Source of the DNA: Isohypsibius dastychi
Taxonomy: Eukaryota; Tardigrada; Eutardigrada; Parachela; Isohypsibiidae
DNA: 10,152 nt
Direction of reading: 5' to 3'
NCBI GenBank assembly: GCA_034696485.1
Contig: JAQIWT010001608.1
Location: 1 to 10,152 of the forward strand
The translations under genes and the position numbers were made by a program. Positions 1-7,258 of the stretch are shown piece after piece (within the stretch, counting starts at the first letter, position 1; each line of letters starts with the position of its first letter). A model generated the notes under the pieces. That model was not told the DNA's origin. It did no database searches and saw only the letters and a program-made list of their open reading frames with translations.

Positions 1-15
1 AATCCAACCTACACC

Positions 16-306
16 TCAAACCTCCACTTTGCGAACCAGCAAAATCGAGTCCTCCCAAGTCTTTTGAGAGTGTGTGACTCTCAGTCCGTAAATAAAATAC
101 ATATCGCAAATCAAAACGAACACTGAAAAACGGAGCTCAGCAGGAAAGGCGAATGTTAGAAATACGGTTGGGACATAACAGGTTGCACAGCAAATTATAA
201 AAACCACGAGGTTTTTGCAAGTAAATTTGATTTTATTTGAAGTGAATGATCTTTGAAATATTCTCGCACTGCTGTACTGCCTTATTCCAAAACATTTGAT
301 GCGCAA
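16..306 (-). CDS. Possible GPCR-like TM6-TM7 fragment, partial
   Basis: A minus-strand frame of 96 codons opens with a TTG, with no upstream ATG in frame. It holds two hydrophobic helices: one at about residues 31-55 containing CYVP, and one at about residues 59-75 ending in FIYGLR, followed by a short polar tail to a TGA. In class-A-like GPCRs, TM6 carries CWxP or CxxP, and TM7 ends in NPxxY followed by a short basic helix 8, so the order and spacing fit a TM6-TM7 end. The NP of NPxxY is replaced by MY, and TM1-TM5 are absent upstream on this strand. A TATA box lies only about 70 nt upstream, which argues against it being a normal last exon. It could equally be a two-helix membrane protein or a chance ORF. 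No function is assigned. Confidence 0.25.
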   Translation of the reverse strand: MRIKCFGIRQYSSARIFQRSFTSNKIKFTCKNLVVFIICCATCYVPTVFLTFAFPAELRFSVFVLICDMYFIYGLRVTHSQKTWEDSILLVRKVEV

Positions 307-374
307 ATCTCAAGAAACTCTGTTTTTCCAGACTGAAACCCAAAATCACTCAAATTGTGAAGCAAACAGCTCGG

Positions 375-383
375 CTTTTTATA
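375..383 (-). promoter_or_regulatory. TATA box, minus strand
   Basis: The minus strand reads TATAAAAAG in a locally GC-richer context (GCGGAGCTG before it, CCGAGCTG after it). A TCACAA initiator-like hexamer lies about 24-30 nt downstream, at 360-355. That spacing is the usual one for RNA polymerase II. The only thing it could drive is the membrane-protein-like frame at 16-306. Confidence 0.35.
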
Positions 384-399
384 CAGCTCCGCGACAAAA

Positions 400-1440
400 C
401 GCAACACTTGCCGGATTCAGTGTACCCTCACATAGTTTAAGGCAGGACACATGAATTGATATCGAAAGATGATAAATTTTCGATTCAGAGTCCATTTGAT
501 AGACCATTTCTAAAACCTGCCATGAAATGTAACTTCGGTGAACAGAGTAAAATCTGTTAAATGGATAAATTAAATTAAGAGATGTGACTTATCGAGCAGT
601 CAGTCGAAAAGTATCCAGCTCGCTGTCTCTTCTCGCTCACCATGGAATGCGAGCAAACAAGTGGACACATGGATGCGGCCTGATTGATAGAGCTGCGTTT
701 CAGGATTGGTATGAAGTCAAAAGTGTTTCACGAAGAAAACTGCTTCATTGTATTATTCAGAGTAAGCATATCAATCAAGATTTTCAATTAATAACCATTG
801 TTGGATTGTTTCAGTAAATAGTCATACAATTATCGCCATTCTAATGAGCTCAACTGACCACTAGAGCTTGGTGGGCCCGTTCGAAAAAATTCAGACCACT
901 CGATCTCAAATCTGTTTTGCCTGGCGACTTTTCAAACTGCCGTGATGAACAAGGCATTTTCTGCCGGTTCGAATTTTTTGTTTAAAAAAACTTGATGCGA
1001 CGACGAACATAAGAGATATATTCCGTGTGAAAAAAATTGGATACCAAAACCAATGGCAAACAGGGCATCTAAAATCTACGGCACGTGCGCTATTCAAGAT
1101 TTCAAATTTTGTAAAACTTAAAGTCCTTCCAGTTCATGTGCGAATTCTATTTTGTTATGTCAAGTGCTGTTGGTTGCTCTGCTGGTGTTCAATTCTATCC
1201 AAAGAACCTAGTTGCTGATCTCTACCAATTTCTTTTTTTTGTCAGAAAATAATGATTTTTTTAATTGGTTTGGTCATACAACTTTCATTTGTCATTTAAA
1301 ACGAAAACAAATTTTCTGGCAAATCAAGCTATTAATATTTGCTCTGGTGGAACTTATGGATATCTCGAGAATCTGAAATTTTTCTGTCGGAAAGTTGCAT
1401 TTTTGTCATGGACCTTCGGTATATGGGTCCTGCCTTAACA
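400..1440. other. Stretch with no supportable gene
   Basis: Only chance-length open frames are present (62-77 codons, at 584-817 +, 1027-1218 + and 906-1097 -). None shows a motif, a convincing start or paired splice sites. The sequence is AT-rich with T-runs around 1230-1270. I see no RNA gene or repeat here. Confidence 0.5.
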
Positions 1441-1443
1441 CAT

Positions 1444-1626
1444 TCACTTGAACTGAGTCACACTTGTTGGAAGGCGAAGATGAGCCGCACTGGCTATTCT
1501 GAATGGTAGATAAGTAAGGTGCCGTACAAATAACCCCTTGTCGAGAGGAAGATCGTCCATGCTTTTGCTTATATCCTTCGGGTTTGTTATACCCACGGGT
1601 TCGCGCCAGAGGCCGCGAAATTCACT
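1444..1626 (-). CDS. Possible minus-strand exon, unrecognised
   Basis: A minus-strand frame of 60 sense codons runs from 1626 to a TGA at 1444-1446. Its only internal Met is residue 23, and its codons mix G/C-ending and A/T-ending forms. A TTTATCAG acceptor-like sequence sits just upstream, but it is followed immediately by an in-frame TGA, so the exon start is not resolved. The translation contains a WREPVGI segment and a moderately basic C-terminal half. I recognise no domain. Sixty open codons is within the range expected by chance, so this is a lead only. Confidence 0.15.
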   Translation of the reverse strand, partial: SEFRGLWREPVGITNPKDISKSMDDLPLDKGLFVRHLTYLPFRIASAAHLRLPTSVTQFK

Positions 1627-1660
1627 CGGTCACTGATAAAGTCTTGATAAGGGCAAACTG

Positions 1661-1939
1661 CTATGACAGAACTAGATGAAATATTGAAGAATAGCTCGAA
1701 ATACGCCTAAATTGAGGTAATCTCCGGAAGTAACGCGTATTTGATAACTTTCGAGTTATCTGGCTAATATTTGTGCAAGTTAGAAACGCTGTTGAACCGG
1801 AAAGTGCGGCGCTTTTACCCAAACCAATATTCACTGAAACTTGGATGAATGAATCTGCCATTTCAAGAACAAAATACTCAACACAAATAAAAAACGATGC
1901 AACGAAACGACGCAGACAACTGCGTGTCAGCAGTGCCAT
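1661..1939 (-). CDS. Hypothetical 92-aa ORF
   Basis: This minus-strand ORF starts at an ATG (1939-1937) and ends at TAG (1661-1663). It encodes a basic protein with a hydrophobic stretch near residues 11-25 (FVASFFICVEYFVLEMA) that could be a signal anchor. The promoter-like motif cluster at 2050-2140 lies 100-200 bp upstream in its orientation, which is the main reason to list it. The frame differs from that of the open stretch at 1444-1626, so the two would need an intron or a frameshift to belong together. No family is recognised, and the length is only slightly above chance. Confidence 0.2.
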   Translation of the reverse strand: MALLTRSCLRRFVASFFICVEYFVLEMADSFIQVSVNIGLGKSAALSGSTAFLTCTNISQITRKLSNTRYFRRLPQFRRISSYSSIFHLVLS

Positions 1940-2000
1940 TCAAAAATAACATCATGTTGCTGGCTTGAGAAGTGAAGCAAGACACACTACTGAATCGAAG

Positions 2001-2031
2001 CCGACCCTGTCGGCACTGTGAACAGGGTCGG
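2001..2031. repeat. Perfect 10-bp inverted repeat (hairpin)
   Basis: CCGACCCTGT at 2001-2010 is exactly complementary in reverse to ACAGGGTCGG at 2022-2031, across an 11-nt loop. The stem is 70% G+C in an AT-rich neighbourhood. It could be a structured RNA element, a bipartite protein site, or the sub-terminal hairpin of a transposon. Confidence 0.7.
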
Positions 2032-2053
2032 GCCATACGTGGATACCGCTAGT

Positions 2054-2138
2054 CACGTGCGCCTTGTACGTCATAAATGGGCGGGCATGAACACTTCCAG
2101 GCTGATTGGCCAGGAGCGCCGGTGAAATAAGGTGACGT
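2054..2138. promoter_or_regulatory. Cluster of promoter-type motifs (E-box, CRE, GC box, CCAAT)
   Basis: Within 85 bp there is a CACGTG E-box (2054-2059), an ACGTCA CRE/ATF half-site (2068-2073), a GGGCGG GC box (2079-2084), an inverted CCAAT box (ATTGG, 2105-2109) and TGACGT (2133-2138). The segment is the most CpG-containing part of the left half. These motifs are bound by bHLH, CREB/ATF, Sp/KLF and NF-Y factors. The position would suit a bidirectional promoter between the minus-strand ORF at 1661-1939 and the BED-type ORF at 2454-2987. Individual motifs are short, so only their clustering is informative. Confidence 0.35.
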
Positions 2139-2453
2139 ACTGGACGCACATATACATCAGCCTTATCCGTTGGAGAGTAGCAACATAGTAATGATAGATG
2201 GCCTCTATTTTGGCTGCCCCTAAATCATCATTGAAACGAGGAATTGTACGTCGTGATCTGTCAGTATAAGTATAGCATTCGTGACACATAGGTTTTTTTA
2301 TTTTTTATAGTTTTGCGCGCTCAAGTTCGATTACGGCGGAATCCGATTTAATGCCAAAATTGGCTCCTGTGTTGCCAAGTTTTTGATTTTTTTTTGTGAA
2401 TGCCACGTCGGACGGATCGATATGCGTGACATCGTAGTCTGTGGAAAATATGG

Positions 2454-2987
2454 ATGAAGAGATCATCTGGTACCGAAACAAGTCGAGAAAGAAACAATAT
2501 CTTTATATACGATTGCCGCACCCAGATTACAATGCGACTTATGCAACGAGATGCGAAGATTTTCCTATCGTATGCCGAATGCTTCGTAATGCAAGAACTC
2601 TTCATACGACGAATCGAAGAGAGTGGCTCGACAAGCTATGGACTTTTCCTCGAAGAAGTAACGGACAGCGATATTTTGAGCGCAAATACTGATCCGGAAA
2701 GGGAGTTTATTTCTGCAACCCGTGGTAATGGAGATTTATTCAAGGCGGATATAAACCACGGTATTTTGGTTCCCGGCGACTTGTACGACGCCTGCTTGTG
2801 CTGCGATATTTCTGTCGAACTAACTGGTACTCATGCGATGGGAACAATCAGAGAACATGTCCAGCGCCATCATCTCACAGAACATGATGCACAATTGGCT
2901 GCAAGTCATAAACAGTGGTTCAAATTGGCCAGTTTCAGAGACAGAGAAGAAAGACTCAACAAAGATTGGAGTATTTCCACGTTTTGA
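2454..2987 (+). CDS. BED-type zinc-finger-like protein, possibly transposase-derived
   Basis: This is the longest ORF of the window (177 codons, ATG to TGA) and is unlikely to be open by chance. Residues 114-140 form C-x2-C-x17-H-x3-4-H(H): Cys114, Cys117, His135 and His139/140. A GTIREH segment before the last histidines corresponds to the conserved helix of BED fingers. BED domains bind DNA and are typical of hAT-type transposases and host proteins derived from them. No RNase-H-like transposase core follows, so this would be a short BED-only protein or the N-terminal remnant of an element. The start is uncertain: a second frame is open from 2441 to 2692, so the true N-terminus may lie in that frame with a shift. 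No AATAAA was found within 100 nt downstream. I infer a nuclear DNA-binding role only from the finger pattern. Confidence 0.5.
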   Translation: MKRSSGTETSRERNNIFIYDCRTQITMRLMQRDAKIFLSYAECFVMQELFIRRIEESGSTSYGLFLEEVTDSDILSANTDPEREFISATRGNGDLFKADINHGILVPGDLYDACLCCDISVELTGTHAMGTIREHVQRHHLTEHDAQLAASHKQWFKLASFRDREERLNKDWSISTF

Positions 2988-3075
2988 AAGAAACTAAGAG
3001 GATAAGAGACTGAGGGGATCCAAAAGGAGATATTTCACGGTTGTTACCTTTTTCCGGCCAAGGAAAATGTAAGAT

Positions 3076-3361
3076 TCAGTCATAATACCTTAAATTGACT
3101 TCTTTTCTCAGCCTTGAATTTTTCTCGCCCTTCTGATTGAATCTTTGAATTTTATTCGTTCTCCCATTTTTTGATATGAGCAATTTAGTTAAATACTTTC
3201 TAGCTTCCCTGTGCTTTGACAAAGGTCGGAAGTGATCGAGCCTTATTTCAACAACCGGACCATCGGGATCGACAGGTTCATGCTTCATCCGTTCTAACTT
3301 TGCCTTCGGAAAGATAATTTCGCTGTCATTAGAGACCTCTCTTATCCTGGGATAACTTGTT
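3076..3361 (-). CDS. Possible terminal exon of a minus-strand gene, unrecognised
   Basis: On the minus strand a TTCCATTCAG acceptor ends just before 3361. The frame after it is open for about 95 codons to a TGA at 3076-3078. The upstream in-frame stop lies a few codons before the acceptor, so an intron is needed. The translation is strongly basic and highly charged, with segments such as VVEIRLDHFRPL and a Lys/Arg-rich C-terminus, and it has no membrane segment. This is the composition of an RNA-binding or ribosomal-type tail, but I recognise no family. A candidate upstream exon ends at a GATCCAG/GTGGAT donor around 3410, but its phase does not match by one base. Either the junction is wrong or the gene is damaged. 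Confidence 0.3.
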
Positions 3362-3520
3362 CTGAATGGAAGTTACTGAGAATTTCTCCTTTTCATTCAA
3401 ATCCACCTGGATCATCAAGCCTTGATTTTCGACGAGGTGGAAAAATCTGGTTAAGAAGGCCTATAAGTTTACGTTTCTTCTCAAAATGATTACTTCACTG
3501 GTTTCTTTAAATGGTTTCAG

Positions 3521-3923
3521 AATGGCCAGAAAAAGAATCAACAGAAAAACGTCATGGGAATCGCCTCTTTTACCGCGATTTCTACACTCACAACCACATT
3601 GCGATCACCACTTTTGTGGTGTTGTGTTTACCAGTTCTGTTCTTCAATTCTAATAAACAGTTAGAGAAAGGTTTTCAACCGGTTTTTCGCTCATTCGAAA
3701 ATCCGTCGGATTCGCAAGATGGCCAAATCAATCAAGCCATCATCTGGTAACGTATGTTCTACTCTCACGCTCCATCATCGCGTCATGCCACTCTTCTCAG
3801 CTCCATACCGCGAACTTGGAAGCTGCGGCCTTTACCAAGTCATCCGGATTACCTGGGAGCGGGTCCATTATCACCGGGTCGACAGATTCTCGGAAAGTGT
3901 CTACCGATGATACATCGAACTGA
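3521..3923 (+). pseudogene. Transmembrane/C-tail relic (GPCR TM7-like) with a frameshift
   Basis: After a TTTCAG acceptor (ends 3520), a frame encodes a basic stretch, a hydrophobic helix (ITTFVVLCLPVLFF) and then NSNKQLEK. In class-A GPCRs TM7 is followed by a short amphipathic helix 8 of this kind. From about 3670 the frame degrades, while the +1 frame continues with a basic cytoplasmic-type segment (VFNRFFAHSKIRRIRKMAK); one extra G at 3670 explains the switch. A 49-nt intron follows (donor AAC/GTATGT at 3752, acceptor TTCTCAG ending 3800). Its phase-0 join leads into 40 more codons rich in Ser, Thr and Gly, ending in TGA at 3921-3923. Upstream TM exons were not found. The helix lacks a clear NPxxY, so the GPCR reading is tentative. 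A single-pass protein is also possible, and the opposite strand is partly open. Confidence 0.35.
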
Positions 3924-3955
3924 TGTATCCATCTTATTGGTTTCCATTTCATTTT

Positions 3956-3999
3956 CTCTTGCCTTTGTGTTCTTGCCTTAAGCACTCTTGCCTTTGTGT
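3956..3999 (+). repeat. Short direct repeat, 15 bp x 2
   Basis: CTCTTGCCTTTGTGT occurs at 3956-3970 and again at 3985-3999. A partial TCTTGCCTT copy lies between them. This looks like a small local duplication and no function is evident. Confidence 0.7.
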
Positions 4000-4099
4000 G
4001 TTTTTTAATATTTTGCTTTTATTTCATTTATTGTTTGCACATACGATAGGTCTTGTGAGGCTGTCGCTGACGGGGCCGGCTCTGGTCTTGTTGGCGAGT

Positions 4100-4108
4100 T
4101 ATATAAGG
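4100..4108 (+). promoter_or_regulatory. TATA box, plus strand
   Basis: TATATAAGG is preceded by a GC-rich tract (GACGGGGCCGGCTCTGG at about 4070-4086) and followed by a TCAACGC initiator-like sequence about 22 nt downstream (4122). It could start a transcript covering the candidate secreted-protein exons from 4636, through a roughly 500-nt leader that may contain an intron. No direct evidence links the two. Confidence 0.35.
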
Positions 4109-4635
4109 TTGTCCCGTGAGGGTCAACGCTCACTTAGAAAGACTCGGGTGTTGAGCCCGGCCTTCCATGTGTTTATTACTAATAATCATCACAACCCATG
4201 TGAGCTGTCTATAAAATGTGGCACAGATGAAAGAATATTCGAACATCTTGAGAATTGAATCAAAACTCCATCAGCTTATTGTGCGACTGACACGATTATA
4301 CTTGAATTGATCGGACTACGGTATTACGTGCTGGGATTGAATGTTCCTGAGGTTCAAGTCCCCACGCTGTCACCTACCGCCCAGAAAACAAACTCCCCTA
4401 AAAGTGGTGATTTGGTTGTTATTTTGATGCACTTGTTAAAGCTCACATTTTTCGTGTTACCCAAAGCAAAACCCGCAACGGCTCTCAAAAGTACAGCAAA
4501 ATCATTTCTTTCCAATTGCAATTCCACTGACGATGTTCTCGACAAGAGTGTACGAACTCATCGAAAAACAACAGCTTGTTTTATTCTAAGATCAGTGCAG
4601 AGCTTGAATAAAAGTTGGATGTTCTCACAACCAAC

Positions 4636-5026
4636 ATGTATGGATCAAAGCCCTTCGCTGTTGTCTGGAACATTATGCTGCTGCTGTCTACTTTGTACTA
4701 TTTCAGGAGCAGGTGAGTGATGTTAAAAAAAAGCCAGTGCGAGTCTTCGAATTGTCATGATATCAACATCCACTTCCCTGATGACAATAACTGCAACTAA
4801 CCATACAAGTATGTGGAAAGTTCTCGAATCTCCGACTTGAATTGAAAATCTTCAGAGTCACGCGCGTATTGACCGCCAAAGCCGGGTTCCATGAAGAAAT
4901 GCCTGAAGAGATTACAGAAGAGCAGGCATTCAAAAAAACTTGCAGGCGGGAATGCACCATAACTGGGGACACATCGCAGTTCTCTGTCCACGAAGGATGT
5001 GGCCAACCGATCATCTGAAAATCCGA
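4636..5026 (+). CDS. Candidate small secreted or membrane-anchored protein, two coding exons
   Basis: Exon 1 runs from ATG at 4636 (context AACCAACATG) to 4712, before a GAGCAG/GTGAGTG donor. Exon 2 starts at 4856 after AATCTTCAG, and the phase-2 join restores one open frame of 79 codons ending in TGA at 5016-5018. Residues 1-25 hold a short N-region with Lys5 and a hydrophobic core (FAVVWNIMLLLSTLYYF), typical of a signal peptide or signal anchor. The rest is acidic then basic, with three cysteines (TCRRECT and EGCGQ). A strong CCGA/GTAAGT donor lies 8 nt after the stop. A matching TTCAATTCAG acceptor ends at 5287, and AATAAA sits at 5363-5368, giving a plausible 3'-UTR exon. I recognise no family. 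An odd cysteine count and an intron right after the stop leave open that the TGA truncates a longer protein. Confidence 0.4.
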
Positions 5027-5287
5027 GTAAGTCAACGCCAGTGAATGGCAGCAGGCACTCGATTCAACCAGCTTGAGTAAGAACCGGTGGTCACCCTCAC
5101 AAGATCACAGAACGAAAACAAACGGCCGCTTTCATTGTATCAGTCATTGAATGAATAATATTGTGTGAGGTAACATAAGAAAAATCATCACAAGTTTTGG
5201 TCGGAATTCGGGCAGTAACTCAAATCAGTTATCAATGTTTTTCTCGAAACAAGTTTTCTCATTATTCTTCTTGTGTCTTCAATTCAG

Positions 5288-5581
5288 ACACAACTCGACT
5301 CATACAGCAGCATTGCATGGAACGCTCAATACGACTTCGAGTCTTTGATGCAACAACCGTCTAATAAAGGTAGTTGAACAGGAGAAAAAGCCCTCAAAAA
5401 ACGGCCAATTACTGGGATGACGAAAAAGATGATCGGTGAGTACCTACAGCTCCCAACTCTGGACACCTGGAAAGTGCGACAGTTTTACAATTGTGGATCA
5501 CATCGGACAAGTATGATCAAAAACAGTGTAACGTCAGCTGATTGCGTCAGTAGCTTGCGAGTCAGGCGCAAAACCTCATAG
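5288..5581 (+). pseudogene. Exon-like open frame with one internal TGA
   Basis: Starting at ACA just after the TTCAATTCAG acceptor (5287), this frame is open for 97 codons except for one TGA at 5375-5377, ending at TAG 5579-5581. Before the TGA it reads as an acidic/aromatic segment (QLDSYSSIAWNAQYDFESL); after it, a basic segment (KALKKRPITGMTKKMIGEYL) and then a Cys-containing tail. The entry phase (0) does not fit the phase-2 donor at 5026/5027 in the upstream frame. It is therefore either an unrelated relic, the frame-shifted remainder of the upstream gene, or a chance frame inside the 3'-UTR exon with AATAAA at 5363-5368. Two other frames are also partly open here, which lowers the weight of this reading. 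Confidence 0.2.
5363..5368 (+). terminator. AATAAA polyadenylation signal
   Basis: A canonical AATAAA lies 75 nt into the exon that begins after the acceptor at 5287. This is a reasonable position for the 3' end of the 4636-5026 gene model. Single hexamers occur by chance in AT-rich DNA. Confidence 0.3.
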
Positions 5582-6088
5582 ATTCCCTTCACCACTTCTT
5601 TCTTCCTCGTGAATCATGGAATATCCAGGACTTCCTCCGTGATGTTGCGACGATGGTAGGAGATTTCGAATCGAATGGTTGTGTTGGCCACTCGATGTCA
5701 TTACCTGGATACGAAAGTCATTAGGTGGAAGCTGGGCCGTTTCCACTTTCGTCATGTAGATGGTCATCTTGTTGATCATGTCTTGTCGCTACGTTCGCTG
5801 GTAATTCGAACATGTTGCTATCATTTGTCCGGTGTTCATCAGAGCGAGGTCATCGCAGAAAAGAGCGTTGCTCTGTTCCATCACTTCGCGTCTTCTCCAC
5901 TGCATTACGTCAACGATGGCAATATGTAATGGGCGGGGCAGTGCCTCCTGTTCTGATTTGTCAAGTCCGGAGTTAGTGTTGGAGTCTGTGCCGTAAACCA
6001 GACGCGTAAAACGGCGGATTTGCAGCCAATTCAATGGCACGGAATCAATTGTCTTAGCGCCGCTAATACGTTTTCGAGCTATGCTGTT
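5576..6088 (-). pseudogene. 171-codon minus-strand frame with one TAG, unrecognised
   Basis: On the minus strand one reading frame runs from just after a TGA at 6089-6091 to a TGA at 5576-5578. It has a single internal stop (TAG at 5789-5791); several would be expected in a random frame of this length. A CTGAAACAG acceptor-like site ends at 6084, so an exon could start at 6083. The translation starts basic (IARKRISGAK), has a DNA-binding-like mixed segment (NWLQIRRFTRLVYG), then an acidic helical part with VMEQSNALFCDDLALMNTG. After the TAG comes a polar Ser/His/Gly-rich tail. It ends 3 bases inside the stop-side of the plus frame at 5288-5581, so the two would be convergent. I recognise no family. 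The plus strand is also partly open in codon register (5675-5929), so strand choice rests on composition alone. Confidence 0.3.
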
Positions 6089-6096
6089 TCAGCCTC

Positions 6097-6149
6097 ACTT
6101 TGATCGTAGTGAGACTAAACGAGTTCTTCAGTCTCACTACACTTTGATC
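6097..6149. mobile_element. 35-bp foldback element with 9-bp target-site duplication
   Basis: ACTTTGATC occurs at 6097-6105 and again at 6141-6149, exactly flanking a 35-bp unit (6106-6140). That unit begins with GTAGTGAGACT and ends with its perfect reverse complement AGTCTCACTAC, across a 13-nt loop. This is the layout of a DNA transposon remnant: duplication, terminal inverted repeat, interior, inverted repeat, duplication. Nine-base duplications are characteristic of Mutator-like elements, and hAT elements give eight. The interior is too short for any gene, so it would be an extreme non-autonomous form or the remnant of one. It lies just 5' of the minus-strand exon-like frame at 5576-6088. 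Confidence 0.5.
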
Positions 6150-6197
6150 AAATTCGTTTCAGTACTCAGTCGCAAATTCGATGCTTCTTTTCGTAGA

Positions 6198-6566
6198 AAC
6201 ATCTGATTGTTGGACTTAGCGTTGAACCGAACGGTTTGTCACATGAGGATGTTTCCATTTACAGTGGATAGGTATCATGACCATCCCATTCTGTTGGATC
6301 CACTAGACATGGAACTTATCCTGTGTGTCGAGGATGCCATCATGAGGTTGTCGTTCCAGAATTTGCCCGCTGACACCGATAATATTTTCTCTACAATGTT
6401 CAACGCGGATCAGAGATCTATACAGAACCGGGAGAAGGTCATTTAGCAGATTATGGTCGGTGTGCGGGAATTTCGTATTGTTCAGTGTTTCTGGAACAAT
6501 ACATGGGTTTTCGAGGTCCACAACGACCTTATTGCAAGGATGCAACAGCCGGATTCAACAACTTGA
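6198..6566 (+). other. Ambiguous coding-like stretch, open on both strands
   Basis: The plus frame is open for about 120 codons except for one TAG (6444-6446), and ends at TGA 6564-6566. The minus strand, in exact codon register, is open over much the same span, with one TAG at 6303-6305. Both translations look ordinary: plus has FRIVQCFWNNTWVFEVHNDL, minus has HNLLNDLLPVLYRSLIRVEH. Register-matched antisense ORFs usually mean one real strand and one shadow, but I cannot say which. The minus reading could be an upstream exon of the frame at 5576-6088. The plus reading could use the AATAAA at 6765-6770. Confidence 0.2.
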
Positions 6567-6569
6567 GTG

Positions 6570-7245
6570 TTTCAATATTTCAAAAAAATTTTGTATTCTT
6601 GTCGATATTACCGTTACCGTTTTGTACTTGGTAATCGTTGTGGCAACTCCAGTGTTTTGAAAATCTTATCTCATTTATACTCTTGGTTTCATTTGTGGCT
6701 TATCTGTTTGGGACCGACTTTCAGTATCGACCTTCAATACTCGCACAAGTTGTTTAAAGAGAGAAATAAAGACAAGCAGATAGGATAAATTCATCGGTCT
6801 TGTTCTTCTGTTTTTACAAAGAGACTCGGAATAAATCAGATTAGCGTCATATTCAGAAACACTGGACAAAAGCCAGCCAAGCACATCTCGAACAGGCTTT
6901 TAATGCGAAAGATCAGAAACAATCACTTGAACGCGCTGTTGTCCACACGCACCTTTGAGTGCATTTGTTTTTGGATTAATTGGCTAGTACGTTCCGTTCC
7001 ATTACCAGAATCATGGAAAGACTAGATCGATGCATGTAGAGTGTTTTGACATGATGAGTTGACTTGTATGAGCATTTGTATCCATCTTGTGGTCAGCGAT
7101 TGACGTGATTTGGTTTTTATGGAATACTTCACAGAATCATTTATATTAAATTTCATTGAGTGGTTTTGCTAAGGATCTTTTAAACTCACTGTCGTGTCAT
7201 TCTCGGTTCAGGTGTTTGATTTAACCAGCCTGTTATCTTTAATTT
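6570..7245. other. Stretch with no supportable gene
   Basis: There are only chance-length open frames on both strands (e.g. 6567-6788 + and 6675-6884 -). An AATAAA lies at 6765-6770 on the plus strand. No repeats or RNA genes were seen. Confidence 0.45.
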
Positions 7246-7258
7246 CACTGACATTTAC

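Noticed and set aside
1952-2149. Minus-strand 65-aa ORF
   Set aside because: It covers the GC-rich promoter-like motif cluster and the hairpin, where stop codons are rare simply from base composition.
3923-4258. Plus-strand 111-aa ORF with a hydrophobic start
   Set aside because: The hydrophobic part comes from T-rich low-complexity sequence with a short direct repeat, and the TATA box lies inside it.
4300-4376. tRNA-like B box (GGTTCAAGTCC at 4351-4361)
   Set aside because: No A box at the right distance, no anticodon stem, and the 3' segment after the T arm does not pair with any upstream acceptor strand.
4307-4720. Plus-strand 137-aa ORF
   Set aside because: No domain or start context; its 3' end overlaps, in another frame, the signal-peptide exon that has matching splice sites. 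It remains possible but unsupported.
5675-5929. Plus-strand 84-aa ORF
   Set aside because: It is in exact antisense codon register with the minus-strand frame at 5576-6088 and has a less protein-like, His-rich composition; probably a shadow.
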